DNA from: Rhynchopus sp. YZ270_cl-10
Lineage: Eukaryota > Euglenozoa > Diplonemea > Diplonemida > Diplonemidae
Assembly (NCBI GenBank): GCA_964035575.1
Contig: OZ037899.1
Coordinates: 186,001 to 250,000, forward strand
Direction of reading: 5' to 3'
DNA length: 64,000 nucleotides
Numbering within the stretch: the first letter of the stretch is position 1; every line of letters begins with the position of its first letter. The notes under the pieces are model-generated. The model ran no database searches. It was not told where the DNA came from and saw nothing but the letters and a program-made list of their open reading frames with translations. Below, in pieces: positions 1 through 14,549 of the stretch. A program made the translations under genes and the position numbers.

Positions 1-174
1 TTCGTCATTTTTACAGTTTTGCACACCCTGAAAATCGAATTTTTCGGCTCCGCCGGTGAAATATCGACATAATTTAGGTATGTTATGTGCATAATATACC
101 CATTAGAGCCCATTCAAGTCACATTCCGACCATTTTTCGTGAAAATATGCAACTTTTTGTCACTGTGACCCCGA

Positions 175-394
175 AAAATGACGATTTTTTGGTCGATTTT
201 TTTGGCCAAAAATTTCGTACCACAGGGCCATACCATATACTGGGATTATCAACTTTTTGAAAATACGGCCTGGTATTCGGGTGTATATGTCCCATGGGGC
301 CCATAGTAACCTTACTGGGTCATGCCCAAAGCCAATCTTAATAGTAAAATTCGATTTTCTGTGAAAAATATTTTGACCAAAAAATCGTCATTTT
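175..394. repeat. Half-monomer inverted repeat inside the satellite (first copy)
   Basis: In the first monomer the 20 bases at 175-194 are the exact reverse complement of 375-394 (core ATGACGATTTTTTGGT and its complement). The arm centres are 200 bp apart, half of one monomer. The pair recurs in every monomer I compared, with a 20-21 bp match in both main variants. Along the array, oppositely oriented copies of this motif therefore alternate about every 200 bp. Confidence 0.9.
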
Positions 395-3300
395 CCGATT
401 TTCGTCATTTTTACAGTTTTGCACACCCTGAAAATCGAATTTTTCGGCTCCGCCGGTGAAATATCGACATAATTTAGGTATGTTATGTGCATAATATACC
501 CATTAGAGCCCATTCAAGTCACATTCCGACCATTTTTCGTGAAAAAATGCAACTTTTTGTCACCGTGACCCCGAAAAATGACGATTTTTTGGTCGATTTT
601 TTCGGCCAAAAATTTCGTACCACAGGGCCATACCATATACTGGGATTATCAACTTTTTGAAAATACGGCCTGGTATTCGGGTGTATATGTCCCATGGGGC
701 CCATAGTAACCTTACTGGGTCATGCCGAAAGCCAATCTTAATAGTAAAATTCGATTTTCTGTGAAAAATATTTTCACCAAAAAATCGTCATTTTTCCGAT
801 TTTCGTCATTTTTACAGTTTTGCACACCCTGAAAATCGAATTTTTCGGCTCCGCCGGTGAAATATCGACATAATTTAGGTATGTTATGTGCATAATATAC
901 CCATTAGAGCCCATTCAAGTCACATTCCGACCATTTTTCGTGAAAATATGCAACTTTTTGTCACTGTGACCCCGAAAAATGACGATTTTTTGGTCGATTT
1001 TTTTGGCCAAAAATTTCGTACCACAGGGCCATACCATATACTGGGATTATCAACTTTTTGAAAATACGGCCTGGTATTCGGGTGTATATGTCCCATGGGG
1101 CCCATAGTAACCTTACTGGGTCATGCCCAAAGCCAATCTTAATAGTAAAATTCGATTTTCTGTGAAAAATATTTTGACCAAAAAATCGTCATTTTCCGAT
1201 TTTCGTCATTTTTACAGTTTTGCACACCCTGAAAATCGAATTTTTCGGCTCCGCCGGTGAAATATCGACATAATTTAGGTATGTTATGTGCATAATATAC
1301 CCATTAGAGCCCATTCAAGTCACATTCCGACCATTTTTCGTGAAAAAATGCAACTTTTTGTCACCGTGACCCCCAAAAATGACGATTTTTTGGTCGATTT
1401 TTTCGGCCAAAAATTTCGTACCACAGGGCCATACCATATACTGGGATTATCAACTTTTTGAAAATACGGCCTGGTATTCGGGTGTATATGTCCCATGGGG
1501 CCCATAGTAACCTTAGTGTGTCATGCCGAAAGCCAATCTTAATAGTAAAATTCGATTTTCTGTGAAAAATATTTTCACCAAAAAATCGTCATTTTTCCGA
1601 TTTTCGTCATTTTTACAGTTTTGCACACCCTGAAAATCGATTTTTTCGGCTCCGCCGGTGAAATATCGACATAATTTAGGTATGTTATGTGCATAATATA
1701 CCCATTAGAGCCCATTCAAGTCACATTCCGACCATTTTTCGTGAAAAAATGCAACTTTTTGTCACCGTGACCCCGAAAAATGACGATTTTTTGGTCGATT
1801 TTTTCGGCCAAAAATTTCGTACCACAGGGCCATACCATATACTGGGATTATCAACTTTTTGAAAATACGGCCTGGTATTCGGGTGTATATGTCCCATGGG
1901 GCCCATAGTAACCTTACTGTGTCATGCCGAAAGCCAATCTTAATAGTAAAATTCGATTTTCTGTGAAAAATATTTTCACCAAAAAATCGTCATTTTTCCG
2001 ATTTTCGTCATTTTTACAGTTTTGCACACCCTGAAAATCGATTTTTTCGGCTCCGCCGGTGAAATATCGACATAATTTAGGTATGTTATGTGCATAAAAT
2101 ACCCATTAGAGCCCATTCAAGTCACATTCCGACCATTTTTCGTGAAAAAATGCAACTTTTTGTCACCGTGACCCCGAAAAATGACGATTTTTTGGTCGAT
2201 TTTTTCGGCCAAAAATTTCGTACCACAGGGCCATACCATATACTGGGATTATCAACTTTTTGAAAATACGGCCTGGTATTCGGGTGTATATGTCCCATGG
2301 GGCCCATAGTAACCTTACTGGGTCATGCCGAAAGCCAATCTTAATAGTAAAGTTCGATTTTCTGTGAAAAATATTTTCACCAAAAAATCGTCATTTTTCC
2401 GATTTTCGTCATTTTTACAGTTTTGCACACCCTGAAAATCGATTTTTTCGGCTCCGCCAGTGAAATATCGACATAATTTAGGTATGTTATGTGCATAAAA
2501 TACCCATTAGAGCCCATTCAAGTCACATTCCGACCATTTTTCGTGAAAAAATGCAACTTTTTGTCACCGTGACCCCGAAAAATGACGATTTTTTGGTCGA
2601 TTTTTTCGGCCAAAAATTTCGTACCACAGGGCCATACCATATACTGGGATTATCAACTTTTTGAAAATACGGCCTGGTATTCGGGTGTATATGTCCCATG
2701 GGGCCCATAGTAACCTTACTGGGTCATGCCGAAAGCCAATCTTAATAGTAAAATTCGATTTTCTGTGAAAAATATTTTCACCAAAAAATCGTCATTTTTC
2801 CGATTTTCGTCATTTTTACAGTTTTGCACACCCTGAAAATCGATTTTTTCGGCTCCGCCGGTGAAATATCGACATAATTTAGGTATGTTATGTGCATAAT
2901 ATACCCATTAGAGCCCATTCAAGTCACATTCCGACCATTTTTCGTGAAAAAATGCAACTTTTTGTCACTGTGACCCCGAAAAATGACGATTTTTTGGTCG
3001 ATTTTTTTGGCCAAAAATTTCGTACCACAGGGCCATACCATATACTGGGATTATCAACTTTTTGAAAATACGGCCTGGTATTCGGGTGTATATGTCCCAT
3101 GGGGCCCATAGTAACCTTACTGGGTCATGCCCAAAGCCAATCTTAATAGTAAAATTCGATTTTCTGTGAAAAATATTTTGACCAAAAAATCGTCATTTTC
3201 CGATTTTCGTCATTTTTACAGTTTTGCACACCCTGAAAATCGAATTTTTCGGCTCCGCCGGTGAAATATCGACATAATTTAGGTATGTTATGTGCATAAT

Positions 3301-6300
3301 ATACCCATTAGAGCCCATTCAAGTCACATTCCGACCATTTTTCGTGAAAAAATGCAACTTTTTGTCACCGTGACCCCCAAAAATGACGATTTTTTGGTCG
3401 ATTTTTTCGGCCAAAAATTTCGTACCACAGGGCCATACCATATACTGGGATTATCAACTTTTTGAAAATACGGCCTGGTATTCGGGTGTATATGTCCCAT
3501 GGGGCCCATAGTAACCTTACTGGGTCATGCCGAAAGCCAATCTTAATAGTAAAGTTCGATTTTCTGTGAAAAATATTTTCACCAAAAAATCGTCATTTTT
3601 CCGATTTTCGTCATTTTTACAGTTTTGCACACCCTGAAAATCGATTTTTTCGGCTCCGCCAGTGAAATATCGACATAATTTAGGTATGTTATGTGCATAA
3701 AATACCCATTAGAGCCCATTCAAGTCACATTCCGACCATTTTTCGTGAAAAAATGCAACTTTTTGTCACCGTGACCCCGAAAAATGACGATTTTTTGGTC
3801 GATTTTTTCGGCCAAAAATTTCGTACCACAGGGCCATACCATATACTGGGATTATCAACTTTTTGAAAATACGGCCTGGTATTCGGGTGTATATGTCCCA
3901 TGGGGCCCATAGTAACCTTACTGGGTCATGCCGAAAGCCAATCTTAATAGTAAAATTCGATTTTCTGTGAAAAATATTTTCACCAAAAAATCGTCATTTT
4001 TCCGATTTTCGTCATTTTTACAGTTTTGCACACCCTGAAAATCGAATTTTTCGGCTCCGCCGGTGAAATATCGACATAATTTAGGTATGTTATGTGCATA
4101 ATATACCCATTAGAGCCCATTCAAGTCACATTCCGACCATTTTTCGTGAAAAAATGCAACTTTTTGTCACCGTGACCCCGAAAAATGACGATTTTTTGGT
4201 CGATTTTTTCGGCCAAAAATTTCGTACCACAGGGCCATACCATATACTGGGATTATCAACTTTTTGAAAATACGGCCTGGTATTCGGGTGTATATGTCCC
4301 ATGGGGCCCATAGTAACCTTACTGGGTCATGCCGAAAGCCAATCTTAATAGTAAAATTCGATTTTCTGTGAAAAATATTTTCACCAAAAAATCGTCATTT
4401 TTCCGATTTTCGTCATTTTTACAGTTTTGCACACCCTGAAAATCGAATTTTTCGGCTCCGCCGGTGAAATATCGACATAATTTAGGTATGTTATGTGCAT
4501 AATATACCCATTAGAGCCCATTCAAGTCACATTCCGACCATTTTTCGTGAAAATATGCAACATTTTGTCACTGTGACCCCGAAAAATGACGATTTTTTGG
4601 TCGATTTTTTTGGCCAAAAATTTCGTACCACAGGGCCATACCATATACTGGGATTATCAACTTTTTGAAAATACGGCCTGGTATTCGGGTGTATATGTCC
4701 CATGGGGCCCATAGTAACCTTACTGGGTCATGCCCAAAGCCAATCTTAATAGTAAAATTCGATTTTCTGTGAAAAATATTTTGACCAAAAAATCGTCATT
4801 TTCCGATTTTCGTCATTTTTACAGTTTTGCACACCCTGAAAATCGAATTTTTCGGCTCCGCCGGTGAAATATCGACATAATTTAGGTATGTTATGTGCAT
4901 AATATACCCATTAGAGCCCATTCAAGTCACATTCCGACCATTTTTCGTGAAAAAATGCAACTTTTTGTCACCGTGACCCCCAAAAATGACGATTTTTTGG
5001 TCGATTTTTTCGGCCAAAAATTTCGTACCACAGGGCCATACCATATACTGGGATTATCAACTTTTTGAAAATACGGCCTGGTATTCGGGTGTATATGTCC
5101 CATGGGGCCCATAGTAACCTTACTGTGTCATGCCGAAAGCCAATCTTAATAGTAAAATTCGATTTTCTGTGAAAAATATTTTCACCAAAAAATCGTCATT
5201 TTTCCGATTTTCGTCATTTTTACAGTTTTGCACACCCTGAAAATCGATTTTTTCGGCTCCGCCGGTGAAATATCGACATAATTTAGGTATGTTATGTGCA
5301 TAAAATACCCATTAGAGCCCATTCAAGTCACATTCCGACCATTTTTCGTGAAAAAATGCAACTTTTTGTCACCGTGACCCCGAAAAATGACGATTTTTTG
5401 GTCGATTTTTTCGGCCAAAAATTTCGTACCACAGGGCCATACCATATACTGGGATTATCAACTTTTTGAAAATACGGCCTGGTATTCGGGTGTATATGTC
5501 CCATGGGGCCCATAGTAACCTTACTGGGTCATGCCGAAAGCCAATCTTAATAGTAAAATTCGATTTTCTGTGAAAAATATTTTCACCAAAAAATCGTCAT
5601 TTTTCCGATTTTCGTCATTTTTACAGTTTTGCACACCCTGAAAATCGATTTTTTCGGCTCCGCCGGTGAAATATCGACATAATTTAGGTATGTTATGTGC
5701 ATAAAATACCCATTAGAGCCCATTCAAGTCACATTCCGACCATTTTTCGTGAAAAAATGCAACTTTTTGTCACCGTGACCCCGAAAAATGACGATTTTTT
5801 GGTCGATTTTTTCGGCCAAAAATTTCGTACCACAGGGCCATACCATATACTGGGATTATCAACTTTTTGAAAATACGGCCTGGTATTCGGGTGTATATGT
5901 CCCATGGGGCCCATAGTAACCTTACTGTGTCATGCCGAAAGCCAATCTTAATAGTAAAATTCGATTTTCTGTGAAAAATATTTTCACCAAAAAATCGTCA
6001 TTTTTCCGATTTTCGTCATTTTTACAGTTTTGCACACCCTGAAAATCGATTTTTTCGGCTCCGCCGGTGAAATATCGACATAATTTAGGTATGTTATGTG
6101 CATAATATACCCATTAGAGCCCATTCAAGTCACATTCCGACCATTTTTCGTGAAAAAATGCAACTTTTTGTCACTGTGACCCCGAAAAATGACGATTTTT
6201 TGGTCGATTTTTTTGGCCAAAAATTTCGTACCACAGGGCCATACCATATACTGGGATTATCAACTTTTTGAAAATACGGCCTGGTATTCGGGTGTATATG

Positions 6301-7331
6301 TCCCATGGGGCCCATAGTAACCTTACTGGGTCATGCCCAAAGCCAATCTTAATAGTAAAATTCGATTTTCTGTGAAAAATATTTTGACCAAAAAATCGTC
6401 ATTTTCCGATTTTCGTCATTTTTACAGTTTTGCACACCCTGAAAATCGAATTTTTCGGCTCCGCCGGTGAAATATCGACATAATTTAGGTATGTTATGTG
6501 CATAATATACCCATTAGAGCCCATTCAAGTCACATTCCGACCATTTTTCGTGAAAAAATGCAACTTTTTGTCACCGTGACCCCGAAAAATGACGATTTTT
6601 TGGTCGATTTTTTCGGCCAAAAATTTCGTACCACAGGGCCATACCATATACTGGGATTATCAACTTTTTGAAAATACGGCCTGGTATTCGGGTGTATATG
6701 TCCCATGGGGCCCATAGTAACCTTACTGGGTCATGCCGAAAGCCAATCTTAATAGTAAAATTCGATTTTCTGTGAAAAATATTTTCACCAAAAAATCGTC
6801 ATTTTTCCGATTTTCGTCATTTTTACAGTTTTGCACACCCTGAAAATCGATTTTTTCGGCTCCGCCGGTGAAATATCGACATAATTTAGGTATGTTATGT
6901 GCATAAAATACCCATTAGAGCCCATTCAAGTCACATTCCGACCATTTTTCGTGAAAAAATGCAACTTTTTGTCACCGTGACCCCGAAAAATGACGATTTT
7001 TTGGTCGATTTTTTCGGCCAAAAATTTCGTACCACAGGGCCATACCATATACTGGGATTATCAACTTTTTGAAAATACGGCCTGGTATTCGGGTGTATAT
7101 GTCCCATGGGGCCCATAGTAACCTTACTGGGTCATGCCGAAAGCCAATCTTAATAGTAAAATTCGATTTTCTGTGAAAAATATTTTCACCAAAAAATCGT
7201 CATTTTTCCGATTTTCGTCATTTTTACAGTTTTGCACACCCTGAAAATCGAATTTTTCGGCTCCGCCGGTGAAATATCGACATAATTTAGGTATGTTATG
7301 TGCATAATATACCCATTAGAGCCCATTCAAG

Positions 7332-10300
7332 TCACATTCCGACCATTTTTCGTGAAAAAATGCAACTTTTTGTCACCGTGACCCCGAAAAATGACGATTT
7401 TTTGGTCGATTTTTTCGGCCAAAAATTTCGTACCACAGGGCCATACCATATACTGGGATTATCAACTTTTTGAAAATACGGCCTGGTATTCGGGTGTATA
7501 TGTCCCATGGGGCCCATAGTAACCTTACTGTGTCATGCCGAACGCCAATCTTAATAGTAAAATTCGATTTTCTGTGAAAAATATTTTCACCAAAAAATCG
7601 TCATTTTTCCGATTTTCGTCATTTTTACAGTTTTGCACACCCTGAAAATCGATTTTTTCGGCTCCGCCGGTGAAATATCGACATAATTTAGGTATGTTAT
7701 GTGCATAAAATACCCATTAGAGCCCATTCAAGTCACATTCCGACCATTTTTCGTGAAAAAATGCAACTTTTTGTCACCGTGACCCCGAAAAATGACGATT
7801 TTTTGGTCGATTTTTTCGGCCAAAAATTTCGTACCACAGGGCCATACCATATACTGGGATTATCAACTTTTTGAAAATACGGCCTGGTATTCGGGTGTAT
7901 ATGTCCCATGGGGCCCATAGTAACCTTACTGTGTCATGCCGAACGCCAATCTTAATAGTAAAATTCGATTTTCTGTGAAAAATATTTTCACCAAAAAATC
8001 GTCATTTTTCCGATTTTCGTCATTTTTACAGTTTTGCACACCCTGAAAATCGATTTTTTCGGCTCCGCCAGTGAAATATCGACATAATTTAGGTATGTTA
8101 TGTGCATAAAATACCCATTAGAGCCCATTCAAGTCACATTCCGACCATTTTTCGTGAAAAAATGCAACTTTTTGTCACCGTGACCCCGAAAAATGACGAT
8201 TTTTTGGTCGATTTTTTCGGCCAAAAATTTCGTACCACAGGGCCATACCATATACTGGGATTATCAACTTTTTGAAAATACGGCCTGGTATTCGGGTGTA
8301 TATGTCCCATGGGGCCCATAGTAACCTTACTGGGTCATGCCGAAAGCCAATCTTAATAGTAAAGTTCGATTTTCTGTGAAAAATATTTTCACCAAAAAAT
8401 CGTCATTTTTCCGATTTTCGTCATTTTTACAGTTTTGCACACCCTGAAAATCGATTTTTTCGGCTCCGCCAGTGAAATATCGACATAATTTAGGTATGTT
8501 ATGTGCATAAAATACCCATTAGAGCCCATTCAAGTCACATTCCGACCATTTTTCGTGAAAAAATGCAACTTTTTGTCACCGTGACCCCGAAAAATGACGA
8601 TTTTTTGGTCGATTTTTTCGGCCAAAAATTTCGTACCACAGGGCCATACCATATACTGGGATTATCAACTTTTTGAAAATACGGCCTGGTATTCGGGTGT
8701 ATATGTCCCATGGGGCCCATAGTAACCTTACTGGGTCATGCCGAAAGCCAATCTTAATAGTAAAATTCGATTTTCTGTGAAAAATATTTTCACCAAAAAA
8801 TCGTCATTTTTCCGATTTTCGTCATTTTTACAGTTTTGCACACCCTGAAAATCGAATTTTTCGGCTCCGCCGGTGAAATATCGACATAATTTAGGTATGT
8901 TATGTGCATAATATACCCATTAGAGCCCATTCAAGTCACATTCCGACCATTTTTCGTGAAAAAATGCAACTTTTTGTCACCGTGACCCCGAAAAATGACG
9001 ATTTTTTGGTCGATTTTTTCGGCCAAAAATTTCGTACCACAGGGCCATACCATATACTGGGATTATCAACTTTTTGAAAATACGGCCTGGTATTCGGGTG
9101 TATATGTCCCATGGGGCCCATAGTAACCTTACTGTGTCATGCCGAAAGCCAATCTTAATAGTAAAATTCGATTTTCTGTGAAAAATATTTTCACCAAAAA
9201 ATCGTCATTTTTCCGATTTTCGTCATTTTTACAGTTTTGCACACCCTGAAAATCGATTTTTTCGGCTCCGCCGGTGAAATATCGACATAATTTAGGTATG
9301 TTATGTGCATAATATACCCATTAGAGCCCATTCAAGTCACATTCCGACCATTTTTCGTGAAAAAATGCAACTTTTTGTCACCGTGACCCCGAAAAATGAC
9401 GATTTTTTGGTCGATTTTTTCGGCCAAAAATTTCGTACCACAGGGCCATACCATATACTGGGATTATCAACTTTTTGAAAATACGGCCTGGTATTCGGGT
9501 GTATATGTCCCATGGGGCCCATAGTAACCTTACTGGGTCATGCCGAAAGCCAATCTTAATAGTAAAATTCGATTTTCTGTGAAAAATATTTTCACCAAAA
9601 AATCGTCATTTTTCCGATTTTCGTCATTTTTACAGTTTTGCACACCCTGAAAATCGAATTTTTCGGCTCCGCCGGTGAAATATCGACATAATTTAGGTAT
9701 GTTATGTGCATAATATACCCATTAGAGCCCATTCAAGTCACATTCCGACCATTTTTCGTGAAAAAATGCAACTTTTTGTCACCGTGACCCCGAAAAATGA
9801 CGATTTTTTGGTCGATTTTTTCGGCCAAAAATTTCGTACCACAGGGCCATACCATATACTGGGATTATCAACTTTTTGAAAATACGGCCTGGTATTCGGG
9901 TGTATATGTCCCATGGGGCCCATAGTAACCTTACTGTGTCATGCCGAACGCCAATCTTAATAGTAAAATTCGATTTTCTGTGAAAAATATTTTCACCAAA
10001 AAATCGTCATTTTTCCGATTTTCGTCATTTTTACAGTTTTGCACACCCTGAAAATCGATTTTTTCGGCTCCGCCGGTGAAATATCGACATAATTTAGGTA
10101 TGTTATGTGCATAAAATACCCATTAGAGCCCATTCAAGTCACATTCCGACCATTTTTCGTGAAAAAATGCAACTTTTTGTCACCGTGACCCCGAAAAATG
10201 ACGATTTTTTGGTCGATTTTTTCGGCCAAAAATTTCGTACCACAGGGCCATACCATATACTGGGATTATCAACTTTTTGAAAATACGGCCTGGTATTCGG

Positions 10301-13300
10301 GTGTATATGTCCCATGGGGCCCATAGTAACCTTACTGTGTCATGCCGAACGCCAATCTTAATAGTAAAATTCGATTTTCTGTGAAAAATATTTTCACCAA
10401 AAAATCGTCATTTTTCCGATTTTCGTCATTTTTACAGTTTTGCACACCCTGAAAATCGATTTTTTCGGCTCCGCCAGTGAAATATCGACATAATTTAGGT
10501 ATGTTATGTGCATAAAATACCCATTAGAGCCCATTCAAGTCACATTCCGACCATTTTTCGTGAAAAAATGCAACTTTTTGTCACCGTGACCCCGAAAAAT
10601 GACGATTTTTTGGTCGATTTTTTCGGCCAAAAATTTCGTACCACAGGGCCATACCATATACTGGGATTATCAACTTTTTGAAAATACGGCCTGGTATTCG
10701 GGTGTATATGTCCCATGGGGCCCATAGTAACCTTACTGGGTCATGCCGAAAGCCAATCTTAATAGTAAAGTTCGATTTTCTGTGAAAAATATTTTCACCA
10801 AAAAATCGTCATTTTTCCGATTTTCGTCATTTTTACAGTTTTGCACACCCTGAAAATCGATTTTTTCGGCTCCGCCAGTGAAATATCGACATAATTTAGG
10901 TATGTTATGTGCATAAAATACCCATTAGAGCCCATTCAAGTCACATTCCGACCATTTTTCGTGAAAAAATGCAACTTTTTGTCACCGTGACCCCGAAAAA
11001 TGACGATTTTTTGGTCGATTTTTTCGGCCAAAAATTTCGTACCACAGGGCCATACCATATACTGGGATTATCAACTTTTTGAAAATACGGCCTGGTATTC
11101 GGGTGTATATGTCCCATGGGGCCCATAGTAACCTTACTGGGTCATGCCGAAAGCCAATCTTAATAGTAAAATTCGATTTTCTGTGAAAAATATTTTCACC
11201 AAAAAATCGTCATTTTTCCGATTTTCGTCATTTTTACAGTTTTGCACACCCTGAAAATCGAATTTTTCGGCTCCGCCGGTGAAATATCGACATAATTTAG
11301 GTATGTTATGTGCATAATATACCCATTAGAGCCCATTCAAGTCACATTCCGACCATTTTTCGTGAAAAAATGCAACTTTTTGTCACCGTGACCCCGAAAA
11401 ATGACGATTTTTTGGTCGATTTTTTCGGCCAAAAATTTCGTACCACAGGGCCATACCATATACTGGGATTATCAACTTTTTGAAAATACGGCCTGGTATT
11501 CGGGTGTATATGTCCCATGGGGCCCATAGTAACCTTACTGTGTCATGCCGAAAGCCAATCTTAATAGTAAAATTCGATTTTCTGTGAAAAATATTTTCAC
11601 CAAAAAATCGTCATTTTTCCGATTTTCGTCATTTTTACAGTTTTGCACACCCTGAAAATCGATTTTTTCGGCTCCGCCGGTGAAATATCGACATAATTTA
11701 GGTATGTTATGTGCATAATATACCCATTAGAGCCCATTCAAGTCACATTCCGACCATTTTTCGTGAAAAAATGCAACTTTTTGTCACCGTGACCCCGAAA
11801 AATGACGATTTTTTGGTCGATTTTTTCGGCCAAAAATTTCGTACCACAGGGCCATACCATATACTGGGATTATCAACTTTTTGAAAATACGGCCTGGTAT
11901 TCGGGTGTATATGTCCCATGGGGCCCATAGTAACCTTACTGGGTCATGCCGAAAGCCAATCTTAATAGTAAAATTCGATTTTCTGTGAAAAATATTTTCA
12001 CCAAAAAATCGTCATTTTTCCGATTTTCGTCATTTTTACAGTTTTGCACACCCTGAAAATCGAATTTTTCGGCTCCGCCGGTGAAATATCGACATAATTT
12101 AGGTATGTTATGTGCATAATATACCCATTAGAGCCCATTCAAGTCACATTCCGACCATTTTTCGTGAAAAAATGCAACTTTTTGTCACCGTGACCCCGAA
12201 AAATGACGATTTTTTGGTCGATTTTTTCGGCCAAAAATTTCGTACCACAGGGCCATACCATATACTGGGATTATCAACTTTTTGAAAATACGGCCTGGTA
12301 TTCGGGTGTATATGTCCCATGGGGCCCATAGTAACCTTACTGTGTCATGCCGAACGCCAATCTTAATAGTAAAATTCGATTTTCTGTGAAAAATATTTTC
12401 ACCAAAAAATCGTCATTTTTCCGATTTTCGTCATTTTTACAGTTTTGCACACCCTGAAAATCGATTTTTTCGGCTCCGCCGGTGAAATATCGACATAATT
12501 TAGGTATGTTATGTGCATAAAATACCCATTAGAGCCCATTCAAGTCACATTCCGACCATTTTTCGTGAAAAAATGCAACTTTTTGTCACCGTGACCCCGA
12601 AAAATGACGATTTTTTGGTCGATTTTTTCGGCCAAAAATTTCGTACCACAGGGCCATACCATATACTGGGATTATCAACTTTTTGAAAATACGGCCTGGT
12701 ATTCGGGTGTATATGTCCCATGGGGCCCATAGTAACCTTACTGTGTCATGCCGAACGCCAATCTTAATAGTAAAATTCGATTTTCTGTGAAAAATATTTT
12801 CACCAAAAAATCGTCATTTTTCCGATTTTCGTCATTTTTACAGTTTTGCACACCCTGAAAATCGATTTTTTCGGCTCCGCCAGTGAAATATCGACATAAT
12901 TTAGGTATGTTATGTGCATAAAATACCCATTAGAGCCCATTCAAGTCACATTCCGACCATTTTTCGTGAAAAAATGCAACTTTTTGTCACCGTGACCCCG
13001 AAAAATGACGATTTTTTGGTCGATTTTTTCGGCCAAAAATTTCGTACCACAGGGCCATACCATATACTGGGATTATCAACTTTTTGAAAATACGGCCTGG
13101 TATTCGGGTGTATATGTCCCATGGGGCCCATAGTAACCTTACTGGGTCATGCCGAAAGCCAATCTTAATAGTAAAGTTCGATTTTCTGTGAAAAATATTT
13201 TCACCAAAAAATCGTCATTTTTCCGATTTTCGTCATTTTTACAGTTTTGCACACCCTGAAAATCGATTTTTTCGGCTCCGCCAGTGAAATATCGACATAA

Positions 13301-14549
13301 TTTAGGTATGTTATGTGCATAAAATACCCATTAGAGCCCATTCAAGTCACATTCCGACCATTTTTCGTGAAAAAATGCAACTTTTTGTCACCGTGACCCC
13401 GAAAAATGACGATTTTTTGGTCGATTTTTTCGGCCAAAAATTTCGTACCACAGGGCCATACCATATACTGGGATTATCAACTTTTTGAAAATACGGCCTG
13501 GTATTCGGGTGTATATGTCCCATGGGGCCCATAGTAACCTTACTGGGTCATGCCGAAAGCCAATCTTAATAGTAAAATTCGATTTTCTGTGAAAAATATT
13601 TTCACCAAAAAATCGTCATTTTTCCGATTTTCGTCATTTTTACAGTTTTGCACACCCTGAAAATCGAATTTTTCGGCTCCGCCGGTGAAATATCGACATA
13701 ATTTAGGTATGTTATGTGCATAATATACCCATTAGAGCCCATTCAAGTCACATTCCGACCATTTTTCGTGAAAAAATGCAACTTTTTGTCACCGTGACCC
13801 CGAAAAATGACGATTTTTTGGTCGATTTTTTCGGCCAAAAATTTCGTACCACAGGGCCATACCATATACTGGGATTATCAACTTTTTGAAAATACGGCCT
13901 GGTATTCGGGTGTATATGTCCCATGGGGCCCATAGTAACCTTACTGTGTCATGCCGAAAGCCAATCTTAATAGTAAAATTCGATTTTCTGTGAAAAATAT
14001 TTTCACCAAAAAATCGTCATTTTTCCGATTTTCGTCATTTTTACAGTTTTGCACACCCTGAAAATCGATTTTTTCGGCTCCGCCGGTGAAATATCGACAT
14101 AATTTAGGTATGTTATGTGCATAAAATACCCATTAGAGCCCATTCAAGTCACATTCCGACCATTTTTCGTGAAAAAATGCAACTTTTTGTCACCGTGACC
14201 CCGAAAAATGACGATTTTTTGGTCGATTTTTTCGGCCAAAAATTTCGTACCACAGGGCCATACCATATACTGGGATTATCAACTTTTTGAAAATACGGCC
14301 TGGTATTCGGGTGTATATGTCCCATGGGGCCCATAGTAACCTTACTGGGTCATGCCGAAAGCCAATCTTAATAGTAAAGTTCGATTTTCTGTGAAAAATA
14401 TTTTCACCAAAAAATCGTCATTTTTCCGATTTTCGTCATTTTTACAGTTTTGCACACCCTGAAAATCGATTTTTTCGGCTCCGCCAGTGAAATATCGACA
14501 TAATTTAGGTATGTTATGTGCATAAAATACCCATTAGAGCCCATTCAAG
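7332..14549. repeat. Higher-order repeat, three 6-monomer (2406-bp) units
   Basis: Diagnostic variants recur every six monomers. A GAACGCC variant lies near 7541 and 7942, again near 9947 and 10348, and again near 12353 and 12754. CCGCCAGTG and TAAAGTTCG variants follow at the same 2406-bp spacing, and a TGTGTCATG variant marks the fifth monomer each time. The units are about 7332-9737, 9738-12143 and 12144-14549; the last monomer of the third unit differs from the other two. This is seen directly by comparing lines and implies amplification in blocks of six. Confidence 0.8.
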
